Shown here piece after piece: positions 33,411-45,005 of a stretch of DNA of 48,760 nucleotides (positions within the stretch are counted from its first letter, which is position 1; the number at the start of each line of letters is the position of its first letter). Below the pieces are notes generated by a model, which saw nothing but the letters and a program-made list of their open reading frames with translations, was not told the origin of the DNA and did no database searches. The translations under genes were made by a program, and so were the position numbers. The DNA lies in assembly GCA_025359445.1 (NCBI GenBank), contig JANYGB010000015.1, positions 1 to 48,760 on the forward strand, given 5' to 3'. The DNA is from Sphingomonadaceae bacterium. GTDB lineage: Bacteria; Pseudomonadota; Alphaproteobacteria; Sphingomonadales; Sphingomonadaceae.

Positions 33411-35057
33411 ATGCCTGCTGATGTGTTCACCCCCGAAGCCAGTTTCACGATCGACGAGCTTGAAGTCCGGTTCCCCCCGCGCGATCTGCCCGCCGGGGCC
33501 AGGGTCACCCGGTTTGGCCCAAGCCCGACCGGATCGATGCATATCGGCGGGCTTTATACCTCGCTGGTTTCACGCCGGGTCGCGCACCAGAGCGGCGGGG
33601 TATTTTACTTGCGGATCGAGGATACCGACAAGAAGCGCGAAGTCGAAGGCACGGTCGAGCTGATCCTCGCCTCGCTCGCCACTTACGGCCTCTCGCCGGA
33701 TGAAGGCGAAGTGGCTGATGGCAAGGAAGTGGGCGCATATGGCCCCTACCGCCAGAGCGAACGCAAGCCGATCTACCAGAGTTGCGTGCGCTGGTTACTC
33801 GAACAGGGCCACGCCTATCCGTGCTTCGCAAGCGCGGAGGAATTGCAGGCGCTGCGCGATGCGCAAGCCAAGCACAAAGTGCCGCCGGGCTATTGGGGCA
33901 CTTGGGCAATCTGGCGCGACAAGACCGCGGCCGACGTTGATGCGGCGCTCGCTGCGGGCCGGCCGTTCGTGATCCGGCTGCGCTCCACCGGCGGGCGCGA
34001 TGCGCGGGTCACCCTGCCCGATACGATCCGTGAGAGCATCGAATTTCCCGCCAACCAGACCGACGTCGTGCTGCTCAAGGCCGACGGGATGCCGACCTAT
34101 CACCTGGCCCACGTGGTCGATGACCATTTCATGCGGACCACCGATGTCGTGCGCGGCAACGAATGGCTGGCAAGCTATCCGATGCACGCCGAAATGTTCA
34201 AGCTGTTCGGCTGGGCCCCGCCCCGGTTTGCGCATATTTCGCCGATCGAAAAGAACGACGGCGCGTCGCGCCGCAAGCTGTCAAAGCGCAGCGATCCCGA
34301 GGCGTCGGTCGGCTGGTACATGGAGGCCGGCTACCCCAAGCAGGCGGTGATCGAATACCTGCTCAACCTGATCGATGGCCGTTTTGAAGACTGGCGCGGG
34401 GCCAATCCGGCGGTGAGCAACGAGGACTTCGTGATCGAGCTGGAGCGGATGAACCGCGCGGGCGCGCTGTTCGATCTGGCCAAGCTCGACAGCGTTTCAC
34501 GCGATGTAGTCGGCGCGATGAGCGCTGGCGCGATTTTCGATGCTGCGCTGTCCTGGGCTAGCGAACATGCGGCCGACTTTGCCACGCGGTTCGGCGCCGA
34601 TTCGGCCTATTCGCAGGCGATCCTCGACATCGAACGCCGCGGCGAACGCCCGCGCAAGGACATCGTCAAGTGGTCCGACTTGCCAGCCGATATCGGGTAC
34701 TTCTTCGAGGATAGCTATGCCGCGTTGGTGCCTGAGGCGCAGGCGGCGCTGGCTGCGATCCAGCCCGCGCCGCCCGAGGGCATGCTTGCCGCGATTGCTG
34801 CCGGCTATGACCCGGCGTTGACCCGCGACGAATGGCTCGAATGGCTCCGCGCGCTGGGGTTGAGCTATGGTTATGCCGCGAATGTGAAGGCGTTCAAGGC
34901 CGCCCCGGACGAGTTCCGCGGGCACTTTGGCGATCTTGCGGGAGCGCTGCGCGTGGTGCTGGCGGCGCGGCGCAATACGCCTGATTTGTATGAGGTGATG
35001 CAGGTGCTGGGCAAAGACCGCGTGGTTGAGCGGTTGAGCGCGGCGGCGGGGTGGTAG
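33411..35057 (+). CDS. gltX: glutamyl-tRNA synthetase (long, non-canonical type)
   Basis: The 548-residue class Ib synthetase has RFGPSPTGSMHIGGLYTSL (HIGH box), FYLRIEDTDKKREVEGTVE and ADGMPTYHLAHVVDDHFMRT, and RRKLSKRSDPEAS (KMSKS equivalent). Usual bacterial GltX is about 470 residues; the extra length is an N-terminal extension of about 28 residues and additional C-terminal sequence. Several alphaproteobacteria carry two GluRS-type proteins with different tRNA specificities, so this may be the second one. Whether a standard gltX exists elsewhere cannot be seen. The start at 33411 follows a small stem (33373-33389) and has no strong ribosome site. Confidence 0.88.
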   Translation: MPADVFTPEASFTIDELEVRFPPRDLPAGARVTRFGPSPTGSMHIGGLYTSLVSRRVAHQSGGVFYLRIEDTDKKREVEGTVELILASLATYGLSPDEGEVADGKEVGAYGPYRQSERKPIYQSCVRWLLEQGHAYPCFASAEELQALRDAQAKHKVPPGYWGTWAIWRDKTAADVDAALAAGRPFVIRLRSTGGRDARVTLPDTIRESIEFPANQTDVVLLKADGMPTYHLAHVVDDHFMRTTDVVRGNEWLASYPMHAEMFKLFGWAPPRFAHISPIEKNDGASRRKLSKRSDPEASVGWYMEAGYPKQAVIEYLLNLIDGRFEDWRGANPAVSNEDFVIELERMNRAGALFDLAKLDSVSRDVVGAMSAGAIFDAALSWASEHAADFATRFGADSAYSQAILDIERRGERPRKDIVKWSDLPADIGYFFEDSYAALVPEAQAALAAIQPAPPEGMLAAIAAGYDPALTRDEWLEWLRALGLSYGYAANVKAFKAAPDEFRGHFGDLAGALRVVLAARRNTPDLYEVMQVLGKDRVVERLSAAAGW

Positions 35058-35071
35058 CGTTCCAAACCACC

Positions 35072-35174
35072 GTCATCCCGGCGCAGGCCGGGACCCAGTC
35101 CCTAGAGAATAAAGCCGTCGCAAAGCGACAACGATTGTTTGTCAGGTCTGGGTCCCGGCCTGCGCCGGGATGAC
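35072..35174. repeat. palindromic repeat element with 27-bp perfect arms
   Basis: GTCATCCCGGCGCAGGCCGG... (35072-35098) is exactly inverted at 35148-35174. The 49-bp centre holds an inner hairpin GTCGC-AAA-GCGAC (35117-35129). It lies between the ends of the convergent gltX and phosphoribosyltransferase genes, where it could act as a two-way terminator. The arm sequence is a widespread intergenic repeat in Sphingomonadales and Caulobacterales by recollection. Confidence 0.85.
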
Positions 35175-35194
35175 GATTCAAATGGGTGGTTACC

Positions 35195-37028
<1,834 letters not shown>

Positions 37029-37093
37029 GCGCTCGGGGCTTTCGGCCCAGCACAGACTTGCCCAGCGTTCCATTTTCGTTCTAACGCTGAACC

Positions 37094-39805
37094 GTGAGCG
37101 ACGCCCTGCCCCTTCCCGCCCTGCACGCCAGCCACGGCGGCTGCTGGCTGCGTGGTGGAGCGGGCGCGACGCGCACCGTCAGCAAGGGTGATGCGATCGT
37201 CGCTGCGGCCGATACGCCGCTCCTGATGCTGAACGCGCCGCTGGTGGCGACCCGGCTGGGCTATCCCGATCTGTCGGGACTCGATCTGCTGGAACTCTAC
37301 GCATTCGTCCATCCGGCGCAGTTTATGGTGCCCACCCCCAAAGGCCTCGCGCATGTGCTGGGCCTGCCCGAGCCCGGCAGTGACGACGGTGTCCCTTTGC
37401 TGCTCCAGCAGGCTGCCGAAGCCTTGCTCGGAACTTGCACAGCGCCTGACTGGACCGAACGCGAGGGCGCGTGGACATCGCTGCAGGCGCTGACCCGGCT
37501 GCGTTGGTCGTGGGCACCGCTGCTCGGCGCTCGGATCGCCGCCCCGGACAAGCCTGAACGCTGGCTGTTTTCACGGCTGCCCGAATGGGAGGAGGTTCCC
37601 GAACGGCCGCAGCCCGCGCAGCTGACCTTGTCCCCCGCTGCGGTTGCGGCACGGCTCGCCGAGCTGACCGGACAAGCCGCCGAGCCGCGCCCGGCGCAGG
37701 TTGCTTATGCCGAGGAAGCCGCGCAGCTCTTTGCGCCGCGCGCCGCGCGTGATCAGCCGCATCTGCTGCTGGCGCAGGCGGGCACCGGGATCGGCAAGAC
37801 GCTGGGTTACCTCGCCCCGGCCTCGCTGTGGTCGCAGGCGGCGCAAGGCACGGTCTGGGTTTCGACTTATACCAAGGCGCTGCAGCGCCAGCTCCGTCAG
37901 GAAAGCCGCCGCGCCTGGCCTGCGCGCCGCACTGATGGCAGCGCGCCGGTGGTGGTGCGCAAGGGCCGCGAGAATTACCTGTGCCTGCTCAACCTGGAGG
38001 ACGCGCTGCAAGGCGGCTTCACCGGGCGCGCGGCGATCATGGCGCAGCTGGTCGCGCGCTGGGCGGCCTATAGCCAGGACGGCGACATGATCGGCGGCGA
38101 TCTGCCCGGCTGGCTCGCCACGCTGTTCCGCCAGCGCGGGGTCGCGGCGCTGACTGACCGGCGCGGCGAATGCGTCTATGCCGGGTGCCCGCATTACCGC
38201 AAATGCTTCATCGAACGCTCCAGCCGGGCCAGCGCGCAAGCTGACCTGGTGATCGCCAATCACGCGCTGGTGATGGTCAACGCCGCGCGCGGCCGCGATG
38301 CTGCGCAGCGGCCCAGTCGGATCGTCTTCGACGAAGGCCATCATGTGTTCGAAGCGGCGGATTCGACCTTTGCCGCAGCCTTGACCGGGGCGGAGACGAT
38401 CGAACTGCGGCGCTGGGTAATCGGACCCGAGCGCGGCTCCAAAGGCCGCCGCCGGGGCCTCGCGGCGCGGCTCGCCGATATCGCCAGCTACGACGAAGCC
38501 GGGGGCAAGGCGATTTCCGCCGCGCGCCATGCCGCCGAGGCGCTTCCCGGCGATGGCTGGCTGCAGCGGCTGCACGACAATACCCCGTCGGGGCCGCTTG
38601 AAGGGCTGTTCGCGGCGGTTCGCGCCACGACTTACGCCCGCGATGAAAGCGGCGGGCAGGACGGCGGCTACGGGCTGGAGACCGAGGCGGCGCAGCTCGA
38701 CGGGCCGCTGGTCGAACTGGCTGGAGCGGCGCAGGCGGCGCTGGCCGAGCTGCGCAGTCCGCTGATCCGGCTGGGCGTGCGGCTTGAAGCGATCCTCGCC
38801 GAGCCGCCCGACTGGCTCGATGGCTCGGGCCGCGCCCGCATTGAAGGGGCGCGACATTCGCTGGGCTGGCGGATTGATTTGCTGGCGGCGTGGGAAGCCT
38901 TGCTCGAACGGCTGGGCGGGCCGGCCGATCCCGAATTTGTCGACTGGCTGGCGGTCGACCGGGCCGAGGCGCGCGAATACGACGTCGGGCTGCACCGCCG
39001 CTGGCTCGATCCGATGAAGCCGTTTGCAAAGGTCGTGCTGGAGGGCGCGCACGGCGTGATGTTGACCTCGGCGACGCTCAAGGACGGCGACGATTGGGCC
39101 AGTGCAGTGGTGCGCAGCGGCGCGCCGGTGCTCGGCCTCGCCCCGCGCTTGTCGAGTTTCGACAGCCCGTTCGATTACGCCGCACAAGCCGAAGTGCTGA
39201 TCGTCACCGACGTGCCCAAGGGCGACATGGCCGCATTGGCCGGGGCCTACGCCCGGCTGATCGAGGCGGCAGGCGGCGGGGCGCTCGGACTGTTCACCGC
39301 CATCCGCCGGCTGCGCGCAGTACAAGGGCGCATCGCCGACCGGCTCGCCCGCGCCGGACTGCCGCTGTACGCGCAGCACGTCGATCCGATCGACACCGGG
39401 ACGCTTGTGGACATTTTCCGCGACGATCCGCGCGCGTCTTTGCTCGGCACCGATGCCTTGCGCGACGGCGTGGATGTTCCGGGCAACTCGCTGCGGCTGG
39501 TGGTGATGGAGCAGGTCCCGTGGCCCAAGCCTTCTATCCTGCACCGCGCGCGGCGGCTGGCGGGCGGCGGCGCGGCCTATGACGACCGGGTGATCCGCGC
39601 GCGGCTGGCGCAGGCCTTTGGGCGGCTGATCCGCACCCGCGACGATCACGGGTTTTTCGTTGTCCTGTCCGCCGCTTTCCCCAGCCGGCTGCTGTCGGCC
39701 TTCCCGCCGGACACGCGAATTTCGCGGGTGACGCTCGACGAGGCTTTACAACGCGTCGCCGCCGGTGTCTCACACGCGCCCGTCCAGCGCGAGACTCCCA
39801 CTTGA
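37094..39805 (+). CDS. ATP-dependent DNA helicase, DinG/XPD family
   Basis: The 903-residue helicase begins at GTG 37094. An N-terminal region of about 200 residues precedes the helicase core. Walker A is QAGTGIGKTLGYL, followed by VWVSTYTKALQRQL (motif Ia) and the DEAH-type box VFDEGHHVFEAAD. Cysteines for a 4Fe-4S cluster are in NYLCLLN and CVYAGCPHYRKCFIE, as in XPD/DinG. The C-terminal half has FTAIRRLRAVQGRIADRLA, LGTDALRDGVDVPGNSLRLV and QAFGRLIRTRDDHG. DinG proteins unwind 5' to 3' and handle R-loops and damaged forks. Its stop overlaps the next gene's TTG start. Confidence 0.92.
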   Translation: MSDALPLPALHASHGGCWLRGGAGATRTVSKGDAIVAAADTPLLMLNAPLVATRLGYPDLSGLDLLELYAFVHPAQFMVPTPKGLAHVLGLPEPGSDDGVPLLLQQAAEALLGTCTAPDWTEREGAWTSLQALTRLRWSWAPLLGARIAAPDKPERWLFSRLPEWEEVPERPQPAQLTLSPAAVAARLAELTGQAAEPRPAQVAYAEEAAQLFAPRAARDQPHLLLAQAGTGIGKTLGYLAPASLWSQAAQGTVWVSTYTKALQRQLRQESRRAWPARRTDGSAPVVVRKGRENYLCLLNLEDALQGGFTGRAAIMAQLVARWAAYSQDGDMIGGDLPGWLATLFRQRGVAALTDRRGECVYAGCPHYRKCFIERSSRASAQADLVIANHALVMVNAARGRDAAQRPSRIVFDEGHHVFEAADSTFAAALTGAETIELRRWVIGPERGSKGRRRGLAARLADIASYDEAGGKAISAARHAAEALPGDGWLQRLHDNTPSGPLEGLFAAVRATTYARDESGGQDGGYGLETEAAQLDGPLVELAGAAQAALAELRSPLIRLGVRLEAILAEPPDWLDGSGRARIEGARHSLGWRIDLLAAWEALLERLGGPADPEFVDWLAVDRAEAREYDVGLHRRWLDPMKPFAKVVLEGAHGVMLTSATLKDGDDWASAVVRSGAPVLGLAPRLSSFDSPFDYAAQAEVLIVTDVPKGDMAALAGAYARLIEAAGGGALGLFTAIRRLRAVQGRIADRLARAGLPLYAQHVDPIDTGTLVDIFRDDPRASLLGTDALRDGVDVPGNSLRLVVMEQVPWPKPSILHRARRLAGGGAAYDDRVIRARLAQAFGRLIRTRDDHGFFVVLSAAFPSRLLSAFPPDTRISRVTLDEALQRVAAGVSHAPVQRETPT

Positions 39806-40344
39806 AGACCCTCGGATTATTCCGCCACGCCAAGTCCGACTGGCAGGATCCGCGCGCGCGCGATTTCGACCGGCCGCTCAATGGGCGCGGGCGCAAGGGC
39901 GCGGCGCTGATGGGCCGTCACGTGCTTGAACACGGCCAGCACTGGGACCGGATGATCGCCTCTCCCGCAATCCGCTGCGCCGAGACGATCGAGATTGCCT
40001 GCCAAGCCGCTGGCCAACCGGTCGCGGTGCAGTGGGACCGGCGCATCTACCTTGCCAGCAGCGTGACCCTGATCGACCTGCTGCGCGAGACCGGCGATAC
40101 GCTCGGCGCGGTGCTGATGGTCGGGCACAATCCAGGTCTCGAAGACTTGATCTTCGACCTTGTCCCCGACGATGGCACCAGCCCCTTGCGCGATGTGGTC
40201 GAGGTCAAATTCCCGACGGCGAGTTTTGCCGTGCTTGAACTCGCCATCGATCGTTGGGCCGATCTAGCCGACAAGTGCGGCAAGCTGATCCACCTGATCC
40301 GCCCGCGTGATCTCGATCCGGCGCTGGGGCCGGAACTGGCCTAG
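39802..40344 (+). CDS. SixA-type histidine phosphatase
   Basis: The 180-residue protein starts TTG (overlapping the helicase stop) and opens KTLGLFRHAKSDWQDP, with the catalytic RHA/RHG motif of the histidine phosphatase superfamily. The second catalytic His is in VLMVGHNPGLEDLI. Short length and RHAKSDW place it with SixA, which removes phosphate from histidine phosphotransfer proteins. The target is unknown. Its last base pairs share a CTAG stop with the convergent aldehyde dehydrogenase gene. Confidence 0.88.
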   Translation: MKTLGLFRHAKSDWQDPRARDFDRPLNGRGRKGAALMGRHVLEHGQHWDRMIASPAIRCAETIEIACQAAGQPVAVQWDRRIYLASSVTLIDLLRETGDTLGAVLMVGHNPGLEDLIFDLVPDDGTSPLRDVVEVKFPTASFAVLELAIDRWADLADKCGKLIHLIRPRDLDPALGPELA

Positions 40345-41774
40345 GCCATATGGATCGCCTTGGTGACGAGGTAGCTGTCCATCCCCTCAAGCCCGCCTTC
40401 GCTGCCGAAGCCCGAATCCTTGACCCCGCCGAACGGCGCGTCGGCGGTGCTGATCGCGAAGGTGTTGATCCCGACCATGCCAGCCTCGATCGCATCGCCC
40501 AGCAGGTTGGCGTTGCGCAGACCCTCGGTGAAAGCGAACGCGGCGAGCCCGAACGGCAAGCGGTTGGCCTTTTCCACGGCGTCGTCGAACGTGCTGAACG
40601 GCGCGGTTACGGCGACCGGGCCGAATGGCTCGTTCGACATGATGTCGGCGCTATTGGGCACATCGGCGAGCAGCGTCGGCTCGAAGAAAAACCCGTCCGC
40701 ACCGCGCTTTCCCCCGGCCAGCACGCGCGCGCCTTTGGCCGCGGCATCATCGACCAGCGCGGCAATCGCGGCGGGCCGCCGCGCATTCGCGAGCGGACCC
40801 ATTGTAGTGTCAGCATTGAGTCCGTGTCCGGTGGTGACCGCTTTGGCGCGCTCGGCGAAGCCCGCGACGAACCGATCGTAAATCGCTTCCTGAACATAAA
40901 ACCGCGTTGGCGAGACGCAGACTTGCCCGGCGTTGCGGAATTTCTGCGGCACGACGATATCGAGGGTCTTTTCCAAGTCACAGTCAGCGAAAATCAGCAC
41001 TGGAGCATGGCCACCCAGCTCCATCGTCACCCGCTTGAGCCCGTCGGCGGCGAGCCGCATCAGGTGCCGGCCAACGGGGACCGAACCGGTGAAGCTGACT
41101 TTGCGGATCACCGGCGAGGCGAGCAGGTGCCGGCTCACGGCGTCGGGCACACCGTGGACCAATTGCACCACTCCGGCCGGCAACCCGGCATCGATCAGGC
41201 AGCGAACCAGCGCACCGGTGCAGCCGGGGGTTTCTTCAGGCGGCTTGGCAATCACCGAGCAGCCGGTGGCAAGCGCGGCGGCAAGTTTCTTGGCCATCAG
41301 GTAAACCGGAAAATTCCACGGGCTGAACGCGGCGACCGGACCGATCGGCTGGCGCGTGACCAGCGCGCGCTGGCCGGTCGGGCGGACCAGCGTGCGGCCA
41401 TAGATCCGCACCGCTTCCTCGGCGCACCATTCGATATATGTCGCGCTGCTGAGCACTTCGGCGCGGGCTTCGGCCAGCGGCTTACCCTGCTCCATGGTCA
41501 ACAGTCGCGCAATTGGTTGGGCGCGCTCGCGCAGCAGCGCAGCCGCTTTCTTGAGCACCGCGCTGCGTTGATCGGCCGGGGTTGCGCGCCACACTTTGAA
41601 GCCCTTGTCGGCGGCATCGAGCGCTTCATCGAGATCGGCCGCGCTGGCCATCGGCACTTCGCCGATCGCTTCGCCGCTGGCCGGATCAACCACCGGGAAC
41701 AAGTCGCGGCCTTCGCCGATCCTCCAGCTGCCACCGATAAACAACGACAAGTCGGCGTCATAACTGTTCTGCAT
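40341..41774 (-). CDS. gabD: succinate-semialdehyde dehydrogenase-like (NAD(P)-dependent)
   Basis: The 477-residue aldehyde dehydrogenase has FSPWNFPVYLMAKKLAAALATG (cofactor binding), SFTGSVPVGRHLM, the general base Glu in RVTMELGGHAPVLIF and the nucleophile Cys in NAGQVCVSPTRFYV. The C-terminal PFGGVKDSGFGSEGGLEGMDSYL matches GabD-type enzymes. NAD versus NADP preference and the exact aldehyde cannot be read directly; succinate semialdehyde is inferred from overall resemblance. The gene is single, convergent with sixA. Confidence 0.85.
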   Translation of the reverse strand: MQNSYDADLSLFIGGSWRIGEGRDLFPVVDPASGEAIGEVPMASAADLDEALDAADKGFKVWRATPADQRSAVLKKAAALLRERAQPIARLLTMEQGKPLAEARAEVLSSATYIEWCAEEAVRIYGRTLVRPTGQRALVTRQPIGPVAAFSPWNFPVYLMAKKLAAALATGCSVIAKPPEETPGCTGALVRCLIDAGLPAGVVQLVHGVPDAVSRHLLASPVIRKVSFTGSVPVGRHLMRLAADGLKRVTMELGGHAPVLIFADCDLEKTLDIVVPQKFRNAGQVCVSPTRFYVQEAIYDRFVAGFAERAKAVTTGHGLNADTTMGPLANARRPAAIAALVDDAAAKGARVLAGGKRGADGFFFEPTLLADVPNSADIMSNEPFGPVAVTAPFSTFDDAVEKANRLPFGLAAFAFTEGLRNANLLGDAIEAGMVGINTFAISTADAPFGGVKDSGFGSEGGLEGMDSYLVTKAIHMA

Positions 41775-41804
41775 GGGAAATCCTCACTCTCGCAAGGATC
41801 GCCT

Positions 41805-42227
41805 CTAAGCTTCGTGGAGCGCGTTTACCAGCGTTGTGCGCAGCGCAATCAACCTGGCGCGGTACGCGAAATTGGTGGCAACCGGGGTCGCTGCAGCTTG
41901 TGGCTGCGCTGCGATTTCCGGGCGAGAGGCCTTGGCGGCACCACCTTGCAGCGCCATTTTCGCGCCTTTCAGGGTATAGCCTTCGCGGTGGACCAGCCGG
42001 TCGATCGTCTCGACCATCTTCACATCGGCCGCGCGGTAATAACGCCGCCCGCCGCCTCGCTTTAAAGGGCTGAGCATCGGGAACTGTTCTTCCCAGTAGC
42101 GCAGCACATGCTGGCGGATGCCGAGCGCTTTGGCAACTTCACCGATGGTGCGCAGCGCCTCCGGATCCTTGCCATCGGCAAACCCGGGGGGGCCGTCAGC
42201 AAAGCCTGGACGCCCCGCATCGCTCAC
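41805..42227 (-). CDS. MerR-family transcriptional regulator
   Basis: The 140-residue protein contains the MerR winged helix [20 protein letters not shown] then [20 protein letters not shown] and no effector domain; the C-terminal part is Ala-rich and unassigned. A duplicated heptad ([12 protein letters not shown]) near the N terminus is encoded with a run of seven Gs on the + strand (42186-42192). The gene overlaps ihfA by 4 bp. Such a MerR next to ihfA is a common alphaproteobacterial arrangement; its targets are unknown. Confidence 0.88.
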   Translation of the reverse strand: MSDAGRPGFADGPPGFADGKDPEALRTIGEVAKALGIRQHVLRYWEEQFPMLSPLKRGGGRRYYRAADVKMVETIDRLVHREGYTLKGAKMALQGGAAKASRPEIAAQPQAAATPVATNFAYRARLIALRTTLVNALHEA

Positions 42228-42520
42228 CCGCGGGCGATCCGCTCTTTCAGCATCTGGCTGGCGCGAAAGGTCAACACCCGGCGCGGCGTAATCGGAACTT
42301 CGATCCCGGTCTTGGGATTGCGCCCGATTCGCTGGCCCTTGTCGCGCAGCAGAAACGTGCCAAACCCGGAAATCTTGACGTTCGCGCCCTCTTCAAGCGC
42401 AGTGGTCATATGATCCAGGATCGATTCGACCATGCCGAGCGAATCCGAACGTGACAGCCCCAACTTGCGGTTGAGCGCTTCGGCCAAATCGGCCCGTGTC
42501 AAAGTAGTCATCGAGCGCAT
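42224..42520 (-). CDS. ihfA: integration host factor subunit alpha
   Basis: The 98-residue DNA-bending protein contains [40 protein letters not shown] and [20 protein letters not shown], the hallmark of the IHF/HU fold with its proline-containing beta arm. The start at 42520 ([10 protein letters not shown]) has AAGGGAAGGGG just upstream; a second ATG at 42511 is possible. It functions as a heterodimer with IhfB in replication, recombination and transcription. It lies downstream of fabH in an rpmF-plsX-fabH-ihfA-merR order. Confidence 0.93.
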   Translation of the reverse strand: MRSMTTLTRADLAEALNRKLGLSRSDSLGMVESILDHMTTALEEGANVKISGFGTFLLRDKGQRIGRNPKTGIEVPITPRRVLTFRASQMLKERIARG

Positions 42521-42628
42521 CCAGCCCCTTCCCTTAAGCTGCGGTTTAACGACCTGTTTCCAAAACATACCCATATCGCTCACGATTGCAACGCGGCGTA
42601 CGGCTGAATTATCGTTCTTATCCGCTAG

Positions 42629-43597
42629 TTAAATCCGCAGCAGGCTCGCGCCCCAAGTAAAACCTCCGCCCATCGCTTCGAGCATTACCAGATTGCCCGG
42701 CTTGATCCGCCCGTCGCGCACCGCAGTGTCGAGCGCGAGCGGCACTGACGCGGCCGAGGTGTTGGCGTGCCTGTCAACCGTGACGACGACCTTTTCAGGC
42801 GGCAAACCTAGCTTGCGCGCGGTAGCATCGAGAATTCGCTGGTTGGCCTGGTGCGGCACCACCCAGTCCAGGTCCGCCGAAGTCAGCCCCTGATCGGTCA
42901 GCACTTCGCGCAGCACTTCAGCAAGATTGACGACCGCGTGGCGAAACACCTCGGGGCCCTTCATCCGGACATGCCCGACCGTGCCGGTGCTCGACGGACC
43001 CCCGTCGACATAAAGCAAGCCGTTGTACTTGCCATCGGCGTGAAGCCGGGTGGCGAGTACGCCGGGGCCGTCTTCGGCCACCTCGCGCGCTTCAAGCACC
43101 ACCGCGCCGGCGCCGTCACCAAACAGCACACAAGTCGTGCGGTCCTCCCAGTCGAGGATCCGGCTGAAGGTCTCGGCACCAATCACCAATGCGCGCTTGG
43201 CCATGCCCGTGCGCAGCAGCGAATCGGCCACACCCATCGCATAAAGAAAGCCCGAGCAAACAGCCGCCACGTCGAACGCTATTCCGCCATTGCAGCCAAG
43301 CGCGTGCTGGACCTGAGTGGCGGTGGCCGGGAAGGTCTGATCGGGGGTCGCGGTGGCGACCACGATCAGGCCGATGTCGGCTGGTTCAAGCCCGGCTGCA
43401 GCGAGCGCCTGGCGGGCAGCTTCGGTCGCCAGAGTCGAAGTCGTCTCACCTTCACCCGCGATGTAGCGATTGCGGATGCCAGTGCGCTCAACAATCCATT
43501 CGTCGCTGGTATCGACGGTCTGCGCCAATTCCGCATTGCTGACCGCGCGTTTGGGCAAGGCCGAGCCGGTGCCCACCAGAACCGAGCGCAGCGTCAT
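42629..43597 (-). CDS. fabH: 3-oxoacyl-ACP synthase III
   Basis: The 322-residue condensing enzyme starts fatty acid synthesis by joining acetyl-CoA with malonyl-ACP. The catalytic triad is visible: Cys in [14 protein letters not shown], His in [16 protein letters not shown], and Asn in the following [16 protein letters not shown]. The C-terminal [13 protein letters not shown] is typical. The start overlaps the plsX stop (ATGA), and ihfA follows. Confidence 0.96.
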   Translation of the reverse strand: MTLRSVLVGTGSALPKRAVSNAELAQTVDTSDEWIVERTGIRNRYIAGEGETTSTLATEAARQALAAAGLEPADIGLIVVATATPDQTFPATATQVQHALGCNGGIAFDVAAVCSGFLYAMGVADSLLRTGMAKRALVIGAETFSRILDWEDRTTCVLFGDGAGAVVLEAREVAEDGPGVLATRLHADGKYNGLLYVDGGPSSTGTVGHVRMKGPEVFRHAVVNLAEVLREVLTDQGLTSADLDWVVPHQANQRILDATARKLGLPPEKVVVTVDRHANTSAASVPLALDTAVRDGRIKPGNLVMLEAMGGGFTWGASLLRI

Positions 43598-44649
43598 TCC
43601 GCTGCTTTCGAAGCCGCACGGATCGAACCCGTGCCCAACCGGGCGACGTCGGCAGCGATCCGTTCGGTGATGTTTTCCTCAAGCAACCGCGCAGTAACGG
43701 CCACAGCATTTGCAACACCCAGCGCGTTGGCCGAACCATGGCTTTTGACCACCACGCCGTTCAATCCGAGAAAAACCGCGCCGTTGTGATTGTTTGGATC
43801 GAGGTGGTGCTTGAGCAGCTCGGTCGCCGGGCGCGAGATCAGAAACCCGAATTTTGAGCGCAACGACGACGCAAAGCTGCGGCGCAACAAGTCGGTAACG
43901 AAGCGCGCCGTGCCCTCGACCGCCTTTAATGCGATATTGCCCGAGAACCCGTCCGACACGACCACGTCGATATCGCCGCGGTTAAGCTTGTCGGCCTCGG
44001 CAAACCCGTCGAACGACATCGCCAGACTGGCTGCGACCAGTTTGAGCTGCGCTGCGGCGGCCTGCAGATGCTCGGTGCCTTTGGTTTCTTCGGTGCCGAT
44101 ATTGAGCAGCCTGACCCGCGGGTTGGCCCGTCCGGTCGCGATCCGCGAATAGGCCGCGCCCATGATGGCGAATTGCACCAGGTTGCGCGCATCACATTCG
44201 GTGTTCGCGCCCAGATCGAGCATGACCACATCGTTATCGCCCAGCGTCGGCAGCAATGCAGACAAGGCCGGACGATCGATCCCCGGCATCGTCCGCAGCG
44301 CCAGCTTGGCCATGGCCATCAGCGCGCCGGTATTGCCCCCGCTGACTGCGGCCCCGGCATCACCGGCTTTGACGGCGTTGATCGCCAGCCCCATCGAGGT
44401 GGTCTTGGCGCGGCGCAGCGCTTGAGTCGGCTTTTCCTCGCCGCTCACTACATCGGGGGCATGGAGGATTTCAGAGGCGGATCGCAGGTTGGGATGGGTT
44501 TCAAGCGCTTGCTTGATTCGAGGCTCATCGCCGACCAGCAGGAACTTGAAACGATCATGCCGGCGCCGGGCAAGCGCCGCGCCCTCGATCATCACGCGCA
44601 CGCCTTCGTCTCCGCCCATCGCATCAACGGCGATACGCGGCAGGCTCAT
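43594..44649 (-). CDS. plsX: phosphate acyltransferase PlsX
   Basis: The 351-residue enzyme converts acyl-ACP to acyl-phosphate for membrane lipid synthesis. The start [19 protein letters not shown], the central [19 protein letters not shown] and [14 protein letters not shown], and [18 protein letters not shown] are family motifs. It lies between rpmF (28 bp upstream) and fabH (overlapping). The association with rpmF is widespread in bacteria and links ribosome and lipid production. Confidence 0.96.
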   Translation of the reverse strand: MSLPRIAVDAMGGDEGVRVMIEGAALARRRHDRFKFLLVGDEPRIKQALETHPNLRSASEILHAPDVVSGEEKPTQALRRAKTTSMGLAINAVKAGDAGAAVSGGNTGALMAMAKLALRTMPGIDRPALSALLPTLGDNDVVMLDLGANTECDARNLVQFAIMGAAYSRIATGRANPRVRLLNIGTEETKGTEHLQAAAAQLKLVAASLAMSFDGFAEADKLNRGDIDVVVSDGFSGNIALKAVEGTARFVTDLLRRSFASSLRSKFGFLISRPATELLKHHLDPNNHNGAVFLGLNGVVVKSHGSANALGVANAVAVTARLLEENITERIAADVARLGTGSIRAASKAAE

Positions 44650-44677
44650 GTGCGACTATCCACTTGATTTAGGCGGC

Positions 44678-44857
44678 TTAGAGCCCGACCGCGATAACTT
44701 CGCGCCCGTTGTAGTGACCGCACGCGGAACACAGATTGTGCGGGCGCTTGAGTTCACCACAGTTGGAGCATTCGTGGAATGCCTCAACCTTCAGCGCATC
44801 ATGGCTGCGGCGCATGCCCCGGCGTGAGGGCGATGTTTTTCTTTTGGGGACAGCCAT
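44678..44857 (-). CDS. rpmF: 50S ribosomal protein L32
   Basis: The 59-residue protein begins [20 protein letters not shown], a standard L32 start. It has a zinc-type cysteine set in [18 protein letters not shown], followed by [12 protein letters not shown]. It is a component of the large ribosomal subunit and the first gene of rpmF-plsX-fabH-ihfA-merR. The 148-bp upstream gap is shared with the divergent MAPEG gene. Confidence 0.96.
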   Translation of the reverse strand: MAVPKRKTSPSRRGMRRSHDALKVEAFHECSNCGELKRPHNLCSACGHYNGREVIAVGL

Positions 44858-45005
44858 TGCGGCACCTGTTCCTGCAAATTGTTATTCGGTCTAAGTAAGC
44901 CGCGTCAGGCACGGGGCCGGCGGCTGCGAAGGCGGGCCTATAGCGAATCTGGCGAGGCTTGCAAGCACCGACCGCTGGTCGGCCAACGACACAGGGGAGA
45001 AGACA

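Noticed and set aside
33287..33508. 74-codon N-terminal extension of lysK
   Set aside because: It has no similarity to LysRS, overlaps the divergent gltX start, and the family start MNHAKL lies at 33286.
37571..39649. 692-codon open frame on the - strand opposite the DinG-type helicase
   Set aside because: High-GC shadow: no recognisable motif, rich in Arg, Pro, Ala and Gln. The + strand gene has all helicase motifs. The same applies to 17476-18762, 11533-12888 and 40350-42065.
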